A DNA stretch of 64,000 nucleotides from Hymenobacter sp. J193 (GCF_024700075.1 NZ_JAJONE010000001.1:4735001-4799000), one strand, 5' to 3'. Numbered from the stretch's first letter, positions 1-9,002 are shown. Notes: generated by a model not told the origin, from the sequence alone. A program made the numbers and translations.

Positions 1-221
1 TCCGGGCCTTGGGCTGGCAGCACCAAGTGGCCAGCCGCCCGCCCAGTGCCGACCGGGGCTTCGTGCCCGTGGCCCAGCGCTGGGTCGTGGAGCGCACCTT
101 CGCCTGGCTCAACTGCTTTCGGCGCATCGTCGTGGATTACGAGCGCACCCCGGCCAGCCATGCGGCCTGGATACTGCTCGCCAATCTGACCATGACGTTA
201 CGACGTGCTACAACCGAGTGA
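1..221 (+). CDS. IS5-family transposase, C-terminal fragment (starts before the window)
   Basis: The frame is open from the window edge to TGA at 219-221. The visible C-terminal ~73 residues include [20 protein letters not shown], the conserved region around the catalytic glutamate (the E of VERTF) of IS5-family DDE transposases, followed by a short helical tail ending in LRRATTE. The N-terminal DDE residues are not in view. The Met visible at position 9 is internal. The enzyme would cut and join the ends of its own element. Confidence 0.8.
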   Translation, partial: RALGWQHQVASRPPSADRGFVPVAQRWVVERTFAWLNCFRRIVVDYERTPASHAAWILLANLTMTLRRATTE

Positions 222-240
222 ATTCCCAAACACCCTCTTA
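1..240 (+). mobile_element. Right end of an IS5-family insertion sequence (partial)
   Basis: The window opens inside a transposase reading frame. After its stop codon at 219-221 comes ATTCCCAAACACCCTCTTA (222-240), which reads inward from the other strand as TAAGAGGGTGTTTGGGAAT, the kind of terminal inverted repeat found on IS5-family (IS427/IS1031-like) elements. The left end lies outside the window, so the inverted repeat cannot be verified. The element would end only about 13 bp before the ATG of the next gene. Confidence 0.6.
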
Positions 241-252
241 GCTCCTTTGGTT

Positions 253-1026
253 ATGGCTTCTCTATTTGCTGCGCTGCTCGTTGGCGGCTACCGCCTGTCA
301 GCTCCGCCTCTGCTGGTCGTTATTTTTCTGGCGTTTGTCTTCTGCTTTGTGCTGGAGCGTGTAGTTCCAGGCTGGCAGCTGCCCTGGGTTCTCACCTGGC
401 CGCGGCGGGTACTGACCGTCAACCTGGCCCAACTGCTGGTGGTTGTGGTGGCGGGCTTCACTTGGGAAAAATGGTTTTCGGCCTACTCGCTGTTGCACGT
501 TTCCCGGCACCTGGGGCCGGTGGCCGGCGGCCTGCTGGCCTACGTGGTGGCCACGTTCGTATTCTACTGGTGGCACCGCTGGCGCCACACCCAGGATTTT
601 CTGTGGCTGCACTTTCACCAGATTCACCACAGCCCCCGGCGCATTGAGGTTATTACCTCCTTCTACAAGCACCCGCTGGAAATGACGGTCAACTCGCTCC
701 TTGGCGGCTTGCTGGTGTACACGGTGCTGGGGCTGAGTCCGGCGGCCGGTGCCATCTACACCCTCTGCACGGCCCTGGGTGAGTTTTTCTACCACACCAA
801 CGTGCGCACGCCCCGCTGGGTGGGCTACATTTTTCAGCGGCCCGAAATGCACCGCGTCCATCACCAGTACCAGCAGCACAGCCACAACTACGGCGACCTG
901 GTGGTGTGGGACTGGCTGTTTGGCACCTACCGCAACCCTGTCCGCTTTACGGCCACCTGCGGCTTCGATGCCGAAAAGGAAGAGCAGTTAGGCGCTATGC
1001 TTCGGTTTAAGGACGTGCATCAGTAA
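253..1026 (+). CDS. Fatty acid hydroxylase / sterol desaturase family membrane protein
   Basis: This 257-residue integral membrane di-iron enzyme probably hydroxylates or desaturates a lipid or carotenoid. Hydrophobic segments lie at about residues 1-35, 52-70 and 90-108. The three histidine clusters of the family (PF04116) are clear: HRWRH near 108-112, HFHQIHH near 120-126, and HRVHH near 200-204, followed by WDWLFGTY. The frame extends back to a GTG at 205, but that lies within the IS end, so ATG 253 is preferred. No clear ribosome binding site is visible. The next gene follows after 13 bp and is probably co-transcribed. The substrate cannot be told from sequence. Confidence 0.85.
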   Translation: MASLFAALLVGGYRLSAPPLLVVIFLAFVFCFVLERVVPGWQLPWVLTWPRRVLTVNLAQLLVVVVAGFTWEKWFSAYSLLHVSRHLGPVAGGLLAYVVATFVFYWWHRWRHTQDFLWLHFHQIHHSPRRIEVITSFYKHPLEMTVNSLLGGLLVYTVLGLSPAAGAIYTLCTALGEFFYHTNVRTPRWVGYIFQRPEMHRVHHQYQQHSHNYGDLVVWDWLFGTYRNPVRFTATCGFDAEKEEQLGAMLRFKDVHQ

Positions 1027-1039
1027 CCCGGGCCTCGTT

Positions 1040-1459
1040 ATGCAACTGTTCCTGGCCCTGTTAGCCAGCCTGATGCTGGTCGGTGCCAACGTCCTGCTCG
1101 CCTACTATGCCGCTCCCCTGGAAATCCTGCTCACGCCCCTGGTGGTATTGGTTCTCACGCTGTTGCTGCTCCGGGCGCCTGGCCCTCTGGCTTTGCGCTC
1201 CACGCTGGCGGCTCTGCTAATCTGCGCGCACGATGCTGGTATTAAGCACTACGGCGGCGGCACCCACGACCATGAAGGTCAGGGTTTCATTCACGCCTTC
1301 CTCTTTTTCGGCCTGCTGCCGGCTTACCTGCTGGTGCTAAACCAAGCGAGTATGTCGTCGTCTGGTACGCGGCGCCAGCAATGGGCCGCTTATCTGGTCT
1401 TTCCTCTCATCCTGGGTGTTCACCTTACGCTGTTCGGCTGGCTGGGAGTAAGCCCATAA
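1040..1459 (+). CDS. Small multi-pass membrane protein, function unknown
   Basis: A 139-residue, very hydrophobic protein with about five predicted membrane segments (roughly 2-22, 28-46, 54-70, 82-103, 116-136). A polar loop HYGGGTHDHEGQG near residues 70-83 is rich in histidine and acidic residues and could bind metal, which is inference only. It starts 13 bp after the fatty-acid hydroxylase stop, suggesting one transcript and possibly a shared role in lipid modification. I do not recognise the family. It converges on the TonB-dependent receptor gene. Confidence 0.65.
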   Translation: MQLFLALLASLMLVGANVLLAYYAAPLEILLTPLVVLVLTLLLLRAPGPLALRSTLAALLICAHDAGIKHYGGGTHDHEGQGFIHAFLFFGLLPAYLLVLNQASMSSSGTRRQQWAAYLVFPLILGVHLTLFGWLGVSP

Positions 1460-1484
1460 AGGGTTTGCCTTGCTGGCACCTTGT

Positions 1485-4025
1485 CTAGAACCGTGCAATT
1501 ACGCGCACGTTCACCACGCGGGGCGAGAGGTAGTTGGGCACGGCGTAGGTCAGGCCGTTCAGGTCCTGCACGTAGTTGTAGCCGCCCACGTTGTTGGCCG
1601 CAATGATGTTGAGCACTTCCAGCCCCAGCCAGAGGCTTTCCAGCTGCCCGACCCGGCGGGTGGCCGCGTTGCTATTCAAGCTCAGCACTTTGGAAAAGCC
1701 AATATCCACGCGCTTGTAGGAGCGGGTAAGCTTGGTGGTGCCGCGTAGCTCCGGCGCATCAGGCGGGCTGAACGGTAGCCCTGAGCCAAACACCAGATTC
1801 ACGTAGCCTTTCACCGAGGGGATGTTGGGCAAATGGTCCTGGAAGAAGATGCCCAGGTTCAGGCGTTGGTCGCTCGGGCGACGGATGTAACCCTTTGGCT
1901 CCTTACCCACAGCCTGCCCATCGGCATTGAATACCGTCAGGGAGTCGTCGGAAAGATTCTCGCGGGTGGTGAGCACGCCCAGGCTGATCCAGGACTCGTC
2001 GCCCTTCACAAACTCCCCGCTCACCCGGGCATCAAAGCCGGCGGCGTAGGCCGTGGCGTTGTTGCGGGCGTAGTAGCGCAGGCGCACGTTGTCTATATCG
2101 TAGGGCACCACGTCCGTCATGTACTTGTAGTACACCTCGCCCGTGAGGCGGAAGGGCCGCCCCCACTGCTCAAACTGCAGGTCGGAGCCAGCAATGACGT
2201 GCAAAGAGCGTTGGGCGCGCAGCTCCGGGTTCAGGGAGGCCGCGTACACCAGCGGGGCCTGGGGCGTGGCCCGCTCGGCCTGTTGGCGGCGCAGCTCGCG
2301 GTAGAATGGCGGCTGGTAGTACAGGCCCGTCCCGAACTTAAACGAGAGGCGCGGGTTGCGACGCGTGATAAACGAGTACTGGGCCCGGGGACTCACCACC
2401 AGTTGCCCGTTTACCGTCCAGTAGTGGGCGCGCAGGCCGTAGGTGAGCGTGCGCAGGGAGTCCAGGGCCACACGGTCCTGCACGTAGCCCTGGTAGCGGT
2501 AGCTGTCCAGGTTCAGGTCGGAACGCAGGCGGGTGCGCCGGAAGTCAGGCACGAAGTCGGCCGAGTCGACGTAGCTGTACTCATTCAGTACGTCCTCGAT
2601 CTGCTCCTGCCCGGCCTTGGCGCCAGCCAGCACGCTGTGGCGGTTGCCGGGCGTCCACTCGGTGCGGGCTTCCAGGGTACCCACGCGGGCGCGAAGGGTG
2701 TTACGGGAGTTATTGAAGCGGGAGCCTACGTCGCGCTGGCGCACTTCCTGGTTGAAGTCGGGCGAGTTGGGGTCGCGGTTGATATCGGCGAAAAAGTAGC
2801 CAGCCTCCACGTCGCGGTATTCCAGCTCCCTGGATAGCAGCAAGCCCGCCTGCAGCTCCCCGGTGAAGGTGCGCGAAAAGCGGCGGCGCAAGCTCAGGCC
2901 CGTCTGGTAGGTGTCGTACTGCATCCGCTCGTGCCCGTCGTAAAGGATGGTCAGGCGCTGAAACTGGGCCGTACCGGTGCTGAAAGTGGCCTTGCCCGAC
3001 ACGGGCGTGAACAGAAAATCATTGTGGGCCACGGCCGTGAGCAGGCTGAGCGTGGTGCGGCCGGGGTCGGTGGTGTCGCGGCCCAGGGCGGCGGTAAGGT
3101 ACACCTGCGCGTCGTAGAACGTGGGATTGTACTGGCCCTGGGCAGTTTTGAGCGTGTTGAAGACGTAGGTGGGGTTCTTGTAGCGCACCCCCACCAGGTA
3201 GGTAAGCCGGCGGCCCGGCGAGGTAGCCTCCACGTGGGCCGTGCCGCCGGTGAGACTGGCCGTGGCCGAGGCCGCAAACCGCTCGGGGCGCTTGTAGTTA
3301 ACGCTCAGCACCGAGGCCAACTTGTCGCCGTAGCGGGGCTGCCAGCCGCCCGTCGAAAACTCCACGTTGTCTACCAGGTCGGGGTTCACGAAGCTCAAAC
3401 CTTCCTGCTGGGCGGAGGTAACCAGGAACGGGCGGTACACCTCAAAGCCGTTCACGTACACCAGATTTTCCTCGTAGTTGCCCCCGCGCACGGCGTAGGT
3501 GCTCGTCAGCTCGTTGTTGGCGACTACGCCGGGCAGCGTGGTCAGGATCTTATTAAAGTCGCCGAAGGCGGAAGGCAGCTCCTTGGCCGCGCGCGGGTCA
3601 AGGGGTGTGATGCTGACTTGCTCGCGCACGTCGGTGGCGCCGGGGCGGGCCCGAATAGTCACGTTGCGCAGGGAGCGGGTATCGGTTTGCAGCGTAAGCT
3701 TCAGCTCCCGGGAGTTGGCCAGGTCCAGGGGCTGGCGCAAGGGCTGGAAGCCAATGCGGCGCACCACCAGCATAAGTGGGCGCGCCCCGGTAGGTGGAGT
3801 CACGGAAAAAGAAAACCGGCCGGCGGCATCGGTGTTGGTGCCGCCGGGCTGGCCTTCTACGCCTACGCCCGCCAGCTCCACCGGCTGCCCGGCGGCGTCC
3901 AGCACCACGCCTTCCACCAGCACGCGCGCGGCCGTTTGAGCTATAGCGGCCGGCAAGCCCAGCGCCAACAGCAGTAGCACCAACCACAGAGCGGCTGGCC
4001 GCCCGCTCCACCCCACGTTCTTCAT
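1485..4025 (-). CDS. TonB-dependent receptor with carboxypeptidase-like regulatory domain
   Basis: An 846-residue outer-membrane protein. It begins with a signal peptide (about residues 1-29, cleaved near AIAQ), then a CarboxypepD_reg-like beta-sandwich (about 33-115, VEGVVLDAAGQPVELAGV), a plug domain (about 130-240, with YAVRGGNYEENLVYVNGFEV) and a large beta-barrel ending in the aromatic residue of VRVIARF. Receptors of this type import large substrates using energy from the ExbB-ExbD-TonB complex. The ligand is not predictable and no SusD partner is adjacent. Its ATG overlaps the rpe stop by 4 bp (ATGA), suggesting translational coupling. Confidence 0.9.
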   Translation of the reverse strand: MKNVGWSGRPAALWLVLLLLALGLPAAIAQTAARVLVEGVVLDAAGQPVELAGVGVEGQPGGTNTDAAGRFSFSVTPPTGARPLMLVVRRIGFQPLRQPLDLANSRELKLTLQTDTRSLRNVTIRARPGATDVREQVSITPLDPRAAKELPSAFGDFNKILTTLPGVVANNELTSTYAVRGGNYEENLVYVNGFEVYRPFLVTSAQQEGLSFVNPDLVDNVEFSTGGWQPRYGDKLASVLSVNYKRPERFAASATASLTGGTAHVEATSPGRRLTYLVGVRYKNPTYVFNTLKTAQGQYNPTFYDAQVYLTAALGRDTTDPGRTTLSLLTAVAHNDFLFTPVSGKATFSTGTAQFQRLTILYDGHERMQYDTYQTGLSLRRRFSRTFTGELQAGLLLSRELEYRDVEAGYFFADINRDPNSPDFNQEVRQRDVGSRFNNSRNTLRARVGTLEARTEWTPGNRHSVLAGAKAGQEQIEDVLNEYSYVDSADFVPDFRRTRLRSDLNLDSYRYQGYVQDRVALDSLRTLTYGLRAHYWTVNGQLVVSPRAQYSFITRRNPRLSFKFGTGLYYQPPFYRELRRQQAERATPQAPLVYAASLNPELRAQRSLHVIAGSDLQFEQWGRPFRLTGEVYYKYMTDVVPYDIDNVRLRYYARNNATAYAAGFDARVSGEFVKGDESWISLGVLTTRENLSDDSLTVFNADGQAVGKEPKGYIRRPSDQRLNLGIFFQDHLPNIPSVKGYVNLVFGSGLPFSPPDAPELRGTTKLTRSYKRVDIGFSKVLSLNSNAATRRVGQLESLWLGLEVLNIIAANNVGGYNYVQDLNGLTYAVPNYLSPRVVNVRVIARF

Positions 4026-4723
4026 TCGGCTTCCTCAGTAGCTACGGTGGCACTTACCTGCTCGCGCAGCTCGGCCAGCGTCCGCACGGGGTCAGCGGAG
4101 TTGAACACAAAGGAGCCGGCTACCAGCACGTCGGCGCCCGCCTGCACCAGGGCAGCGGCGTTGTCGCTGCTCACGCCCCCATCGATTTCAATCAGCGCGG
4201 GCGAGCCGCAATCCACCAATAGCTCCTTGAGGGCCGCTACTTTGCGCAGGGTATTTGGAATAAAGCTCTGGCCCCCGAAGCCGGGGTTTACGGACATGAT
4301 GCACACCAGGTCGAGGTCGGCGGCAATGTCTTCGAGCACCCACACGGGAGTGTGCGGGTTGAGGGCCACGCCGGCCCGGCAGCCCAGCTGCTTGATCTGC
4401 TGTATTACGCGGTGCAAGTGCGGGCAGGCCTCGTAGTGTACGGTGAGGTTGGCGGCGCCCGCGTCGCGGAAAGCGGCCAGGTAGTGCTGGGGCTCCTCTA
4501 TCATGAGGTGCACATCCAGGGGCTGGCGGGCATGGCGGTGGATGGCCTGAAGCACAGGCAGGCCAAAGGAGATATTGGGCACGAAGCGGCCGTCCATCAC
4601 GTCGCAGTGCAGCCAGTCGGCGGCGCTGCGGGCCAGCATTTCGGTTTCAGCCTGCAGGTTGGCAAAGTCGGAGGCCAGCAAGGAAGGAGCCAGCAGCGGT
4701 ATGGGGCGGCGAGGTGCGGTCAT
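4022..4723 (-). CDS. rpe: Ribulose-phosphate 3-epimerase
   Basis: Interconverts D-ribulose 5-phosphate and D-xylulose 5-phosphate in the pentose phosphate pathway. The 233-residue TIM barrel has the family signatures: APSLLASDF at the N-terminus, HCDVMDGRFVPNISFG with the metal- and substrate-binding residues, HLMIEEP, MSVNPGFGGQ and the phosphate-binding IDGGV loop. The reading frame extends to 4795, but ATG 4723 gives the normal family length and the extra residues run into a terminator hairpin. Its stop overlaps the receptor start by 4 bp. Confidence 0.95.
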   Translation of the reverse strand: MTAPRRPIPLLAPSLLASDFANLQAETEMLARSAADWLHCDVMDGRFVPNISFGLPVLQAIHRHARQPLDVHLMIEEPQHYLAAFRDAGAANLTVHYEACPHLHRVIQQIKQLGCRAGVALNPHTPVWVLEDIAADLDLVCIMSVNPGFGGQSFIPNTLRKVAALKELLVDCGSPALIEIDGGVSSDNAAALVQAGADVLVAGSFVFNSADPVRTLAELREQVSATVATEEAE

Positions 4724-4772
4724 GAACACGAAGGTAGGCGTTGGGTTGGATACCGGCGGCAGCACAGAACGT

Positions 4773-4857
4773 AAAAAAGCGGGCCCAGCGTACAAAGTCG
4801 GCCGGTTGGGGCAGTGGTTCTACCTTCAACCAGTCAGACGTTGTACGCTGGGCCCGC
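4773..4857 (-). terminator. Intrinsic terminator with a 17-bp perfect stem and long loop
   Basis: Positions 4779-4795 and 4841-4857 are perfect 17-bp reverse complements separated by 45 nt, which hold a weaker inner pairing. On the minus strand the stem is followed directly by six T residues (4778-4773). It fits termination of the zinc-ribbon gene before rpe. Confidence 0.75.
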
Positions 4858-4871
4858 CAGCATGCGGCCGA

Positions 4872-5198
4872 CTACGCCTCGTCGCGGCGGCGCCAGGGCT
4901 GCCAGTCCAGGTCGCCGTTTTCGCGGCGGCGCAGAAACACGGTCTGGTCGTCGCGCTGCATCTTGCCGAAGGTCAGGTCGGCGCGGCAGTCCACGCACTT
5001 CACGGAGGTGTACTTGAACTTGTCCTGAGCCACGCGGGACGATAAATCGAGGTTGTCGGACCCACAGATACCGCAGTTAAGCACATCGGGGAAACTGAGC
5101 CGGTCGTACTCGGCCACCACCTCGTGGAAGTTGACGCCCTGCACGGTGAAGTGGAACTGGCGGCGCCCAATGCGCTTGGAAATCATCATTTGTAGCAT
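4872..5198 (-). CDS. Zinc-ribbon-like small protein, function unknown
   Basis: A 108-residue protein with two CxxC knuckles, CGIC near residue 42 and CVDC near residue 69, spaced like a zinc ribbon. It is basic at the start (ISKRIGRRQFHF) and has charged and aromatic residues at the end (FLRRRENGDLDWQPWRRR). The composition suggests nucleic-acid or protein binding, but I do not recognise a named family. It appears monocistronic, with a palindromic repeat on its upstream side and a strong terminator downstream. Confidence 0.7.
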   Translation of the reverse strand: MLQMMISKRIGRRQFHFTVQGVNFHEVVAEYDRLSFPDVLNCGICGSDNLDLSSRVAQDKFKYTSVKCVDCRADLTFGKMQRDDQTVFLRRRENGDLDWQPWRRRDEA

Positions 5199-5239
5199 GA
5201 AAGCAAAGGAATAGAGGGTGGAGTGTAAAGCGAATATAG

Positions 5240-5333
5240 GAGGGCGCGGGGCTTGTCACCGCCCGCCGTTGGACGAGTTCAGCACTCATCCGCATCTATT
5301 GTTCAACGACCAGGCGGGGACAAGCCCCTACAG
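5240..5333. repeat. Dispersed palindromic GC-rich repeat, copy 1
   Basis: The left end reads GGAGGGCGCGGGGCTTGTC and the right end GGCGGGGACAAGCCCCTAC, which pair imperfectly as an inverted repeat around a variable centre containing GTTCAACGACCA. Related copies lie at 22395, 24378 and 28394. It sits between the protease gene and the zinc-ribbon gene and could fold as a hairpin terminator. Confidence 0.7.
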
Positions 5334-5341
5334 CAGCTCAG

Positions 5342-7011
5342 CTACCGGCGCACGAAGCGGGTGGAATACTGCGCGGTGCCGGCGTTGATCAGGCAGGTGT
5401 AGGCGCCGGCGGCAAGGCGGCCGGTACGCAGGCTTATCGGCGCGGTCTGGCCCATGAGAGTTTGGGTGCTGATAAGGGTGCCGCGCCCATCGTACACACG
5501 TACCTTCAGGGTCTGGCGCTGGAGCTCGGCGGGCAAAGCCAGCAGCACGAAGTCAGCCTCCGTGGGGTTGGGAAAAACACGCACGGTGCCCACGGTGCGG
5601 GCCGCACGGTTACCCAGGGGCGTACCGGGATTAGCCAGGTTGTAGGCCCGCACGAAATCCGGGATGCCGTAGCCGAGCAGATTATCGGGGGCGGCGGCCT
5701 GGGTGCCGGACTGCTTGAGCAGCGCAATGATTTCCTGGGCCGTGCGGGTGCGGTTGGCCTGCCAGAAGCCGGCCGTCATGCCCGCCAGAATGGGGCAGGC
5801 GTAGGACGTGCCGTTGCCCAGCTGCACCGTGCCCGAGGGGCGAAGCACGGCGGCCAAGCCACCCCGGGCGGCCAGGTCGGGCTTGATGCGGCCGTCGGCG
5901 GTGGGCCCCACGGAGCTAAAGGCGCTGCGCACCCCTGTCGAATCGACGGCCCCCACGGCAATGATGGAGTCGGCATCGGCGGGTACGCCCACGTATTTCC
6001 ATTCTTTGTTGCCTTCGTTGCCGGCACTGTTGAGCACCAGAATGCCCACGCGGGCGGCCAGGTCGGCGGCGCGGGAGCCAATGGCCGTGTTGCCGTCGAG
6101 GTCGGCGTAGGTGTGGCTGGGCACCTGCGAATCGAAGGTGGTGTAGCCCAGCGACGAGGTGATAATGTCCACGCCCACGGAATCGGCGTACTCGGCGGCC
6201 ACCAGCCAGTTCATTTCCTCCACCGGGGTTTCGGAATTAACGTCTTCGGTGATACAGAGATGATACGTTGCCTTAGGGGCCGTGCCGGTGAAAAAGCCCG
6301 GCTGATCCGCCGCCATGGTAGACAGCACGCTGGTGCCGTGAGAGTCGCGCAGAAACACGCCCTTGCTTTTATCCACGAAGTTGAAGGTACTGGCCAGGCG
6401 TTTTTCGGTGAACAGGGGCTGCAGAGGAGCCAGCTTGTCTACGCTCGGGAATCCCGCGTCGAATACGGCAATCTGCATTCCCTCACCCCGGAAACCAGCA
6501 TCGTGCATGGCCACGGCCCCGATCTGCACGGCCTGGGCGTAGGCCTTGCCATAGGTGGAGCGCTGCCCGGCCGGAGCAGCAGTTGCGTTGGCAGCCGGGG
6601 GGCGTAGGTGGTGGGCTGGGGCGTGGTAGCGGCCGGGCGGTTGAGGGTGCTGGCCTGGCGCACAAAGGGCAGGGCCTGCACCTTGGCCAGGGTAGCATCG
6701 TCGCAGCTGATCATGACGGCATTAAACCAGCGCGAAGGGTACCAGTAGCTCACCCCGGCTACAGCCTTCACCTGGGCTACGTAGCCAGGGTTCACGGGTA
6801 GGTCCTGCACGGTGAGAGGAATGTTCTGACGCTGGCGCCGTTCCTGGGCCCGCGGGGAAAGAAAGGCTCCGGGCTGGTCGAGGCGGAAGGGCGACTCAGT
6901 TTTATCCTTGAAATAAACCAGCCGCTTGCGCGCCGTAGTCTGGCCCGAAGCGGGCACGCTGCCGACCCACAGGGCCGCGCCTACCAGTAGAGTCGTAACA
7001 AGTCGTTTCAT
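5342..7011 (-). pseudogene. Secreted subtilisin-like (S8) serine protease with T9SS sorting domain, frameshifted
   Basis: Two overlapping frames together encode one secreted protease of about 556 residues. The first part (from ATG 7011) gives a signal peptide ending near ASGQ and an inhibitor-like pro-region. The second gives the catalytic triad: Asp in IAVFDAGF, His in DSHGTSV, Ser in NGTSYACP, plus oxyanion Asn in NSAGNEG. The C-terminus is a type IX secretion sorting domain (VRVFPNPT, then GAYTCLINAG). The frame breaks at a run of six G at 6597-6602; one more base would restore a continuous reading through YAPPAANATAAPAGQRSTYG. This may be sequencing error, slipped-strand switching or a real mutation. 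Confidence 0.8.
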
Positions 7012-7020
7012 AGAAGAAGA

Positions 7021-7052
7021 GAAAAAGAAACGGGCCGACCAACGCCGGCCCG
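7021..7052 (-). terminator. Hairpin with T-rich tail, candidate terminator
   Basis: The arms CGGGCCG (7031-7037) and CGGCCCG (7046-7052) form a GC stem. On the minus strand this is followed by TTTCTTTTTC. It lies between the lipoprotein stop (7082) and the protease start (7011), so it could end the mnmA-lipoprotein transcript or attenuate the protease. Confidence 0.65.
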
Positions 7053-7081
7053 AATACTGGACGTAGAAAAACAAAAGCTAC

Positions 7082-7801
7082 TTACAGCTGGCCGGTTTCC
7101 AGCAGCACTTCCCGCCGCTCCCGGCCGGTCTGGATGTAGCCGGCGGCCACGGGGCAGCCGCCCTGGTCGGGGTTCGGGTTCTGACAATAGAAATACCGCT
7201 TCCGTTCCCGGAACACCGGCCCTACGCCTTTGGCAAACACCTGCCGGCGGCTGGAAAAGTAGTAGGCGTCGTCGTCCCCGTCGTCGGTGGTGGTGATGGT
7301 TTCGTCGTAGGTTTTGGCCCCGGCCGTGAAGGGCTTGTTCACGTCAATATAGCGGCGGCCCAGCGTATCGGTATCGGAGAAGGCGTAGGGGTTCCAGCGG
7401 CGGCCTTCGCGCACCGGAAACACCAGCTCCACAGTGCGCATGTTCTGGCCCGAGAGCTGCAGCGTCTGGCTGGTGGGCGTCAACACGTACACGCTGTCGT
7501 CGCGCCAGGCATCGGAGACCAAGGCGCGCTTCGAGCGGATAACGCGGTAGCTCAACAGCCCGGCGGCATCGGTGAAGGTGTCGGTAATCCGCTCCCGGAA
7601 CTGGGAATGCGTGCTGGTCGGCTGATTGTCTTTCCACTCTACGTCTTCCACCTCGAAGATGCGGTAGGTGCCGGTGGCTACGGGGTAGTAGTCCGTGCCC
7701 CGGGGCGTGGCTTCCTCGGTTTCAGAATCACAGGCGTAGGCCACCCCGGCCACAGCTACCACCGCGAGGGCGCGGCGCAGCCACCCAGCTACGTGCATCA
7801 T
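7082..7801 (-). CDS. Predicted lipoprotein, function unknown
   Basis: A 239-residue protein whose N-terminus (hydrophobic stretch followed by GVAYAC) is a lipoprotein signal with the acylated Cys near residue 24. The mature part is rich in beta-prone and aromatic residues (TDYYPVATGTYRIFEVEDVEW) and has two further cysteines near the end (YFYCQNPNPDQGGC). I do not recognise a domain. Its start overlaps the mnmA stop by 4 bp, so it is translated from the mnmA message. An envelope location is inferred from the lipobox. Confidence 0.75.
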   Translation of the reverse strand: MMHVAGWLRRALAVVAVAGVAYACDSETEEATPRGTDYYPVATGTYRIFEVEDVEWKDNQPTSTHSQFRERITDTFTDAAGLLSYRVIRSKRALVSDAWRDDSVYVLTPTSQTLQLSGQNMRTVELVFPVREGRRWNPYAFSDTDTLGRRYIDVNKPFTAGAKTYDETITTTDDGDDDAYYFSSRRQVFAKGVGPVFRERKRYFYCQNPNPDQGGCPVAAGYIQTGRERREVLLETGQL

Positions 7802-8946
7802 AGAGTTGTTACGGTTTGAGTGGCTGATACGGGGGTTTCCTCGATAATGTGACGCTCAATCCAGCCTCCGCCCAGTACGTCGGCGCCTTCGTAGAAAACA
7901 GCGGCCTGACCGGGCGTGATGGCGTGCACGGGCTCCTCGAAATATACGTAGATTTTATCGTCGATCTGCTCCAGAAATGCCGGGGAGCCGCCGTGGTTGT
8001 AGCGCACTTTGGTGGTGCTGGGCACCAGCCCGCGGCCGACCAGGGAGGCGTACTTGCCCATGTTCAGCTTGCCCACCACGGTGCGGGTGCTGGCCAGTTC
8101 CTCGTAGTTGCCGAGCACTACCTGGTTGGTTTCAGGGCGGATTTCCGTCACGTACACCGGGAAGCCCAGGGCCACACCCAGGCCCTTGCGCTGCCCGATG
8201 GTGTAGAACGGGTAGCCCTCGTGGGTGCCAATCACGGTGCCGTCGCGCAGCACAAACTGTCCGCCGGCCACGCGCTCCTCCAGCCCGGCCACGCGCCGCC
8301 GCAGGAAGCCGCGGTAGTCGTTGTCGGGAATAAAGCAGATTTCGTAGCTCTCGGGCTTGTTTACCAGCTCCGTGAAGCCGCGGCGCCGGGCCTCGTCGTA
8401 GATTTCGGTTTTGCGCATCTGGCCCAATGGGAACAGCGTGCGGCTCAGGCTTTCCTGGCTCACGCCCCAGAGCGCGTAGCTTTGGTCCTTATTGTCGTCG
8501 AGGCCCTTGCTGATAACGTAGCGGCCGTTTTCCTCGCGCACCTGAGCATAGTGGCCGGTGGCAATAAACTGGCAGCCGAGCTGATCGGCGCGGCGCAGCA
8601 GGGCATCCCACTTGATGTGGGTGTTGCAGAGCACGCAGGGGTTGGGTGTGCGTCCGGCCAGATATTCCTCGGTGAAGTTGCTGATAACAAAGTCGCCGAA
8701 CTCGTCGCGGATGTCGATGATGTAGTGCGGGAAGCCCAGCTCCACGGCAATCTGGCGGGCATCGTTGATGCTGTCGAGCGAGCAGCAGCCGGTTTCTTTC
8801 TTGGAGCCGCCCGCCGAGGCGTAGTCCCAGGTTTTCATGGTCATCCCGACCACCTCGTAGCCCTGCTCGTGCAACAGCACGGCCGCTACGCTACTGTCGA
8901 TGCCGCCGCTCATGGCTACCAGCACCCGTCCTTTCGAAGTATTCAT
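7798..8946 (-). CDS. mnmA: tRNA-specific 2-thiouridylase MnmA
   Basis: Transfers sulfur to uridine 34 of tRNA-Lys, -Glu and -Gln. The 382-residue protein has the PP-loop ATP-binding motif SGGIDSS near residue 13, the catalytic cysteine in NPCVLCNTHIKW and the second active-site cysteine in SYEICFIPD, with the TIGQRKGLG segment after it. ATG 8946 is chosen over the longer frame to 8997 because family members begin just before the PP-loop and a promoter-like box lies at 8995. It is followed by an overlapping lipoprotein gene. Confidence 0.95.
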   Translation of the reverse strand: MNTSKGRVLVAMSGGIDSSVAAVLLHEQGYEVVGMTMKTWDYASAGGSKKETGCCSLDSINDARQIAVELGFPHYIIDIRDEFGDFVISNFTEEYLAGRTPNPCVLCNTHIKWDALLRRADQLGCQFIATGHYAQVREENGRYVISKGLDDNKDQSYALWGVSQESLSRTLFPLGQMRKTEIYDEARRRGFTELVNKPESYEICFIPDNDYRGFLRRRVAGLEERVAGGQFVLRDGTVIGTHEGYPFYTIGQRKGLGVALGFPVYVTEIRPETNQVVLGNYEELASTRTVVGKLNMGKYASLVGRGLVPSTTKVRYNHGGSPAFLEQIDDKIYVYFEEPVHAITPGQAAVFYEGADVLGGGWIERHIIEETPVSATQTVTTL

Positions 8947-8994
8947 ACGTGATGTGAATTGCGCCCGAAGCGTGAAAGGTTCCGGCCGAATGCG

Positions 8995-9002
8995 CAAAGG
9001 TA
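8995..9002 (-). promoter_or_regulatory. Bacteroidota -7 promoter box TACCTTTG for mnmA
   Basis: The minus strand reads TACCTTTG, matching the Bacteroidota consensus TAnnTTTG, about 50 nt before the chosen mnmA start. No convincing -33 TTG was found. Confidence 0.5.

Noticed and set aside
1833-3977. Long plus-strand frames opposite the TonB-dependent receptor
   Set aside because: Shadow composition without domains; the receptor on the minus strand is unambiguous.
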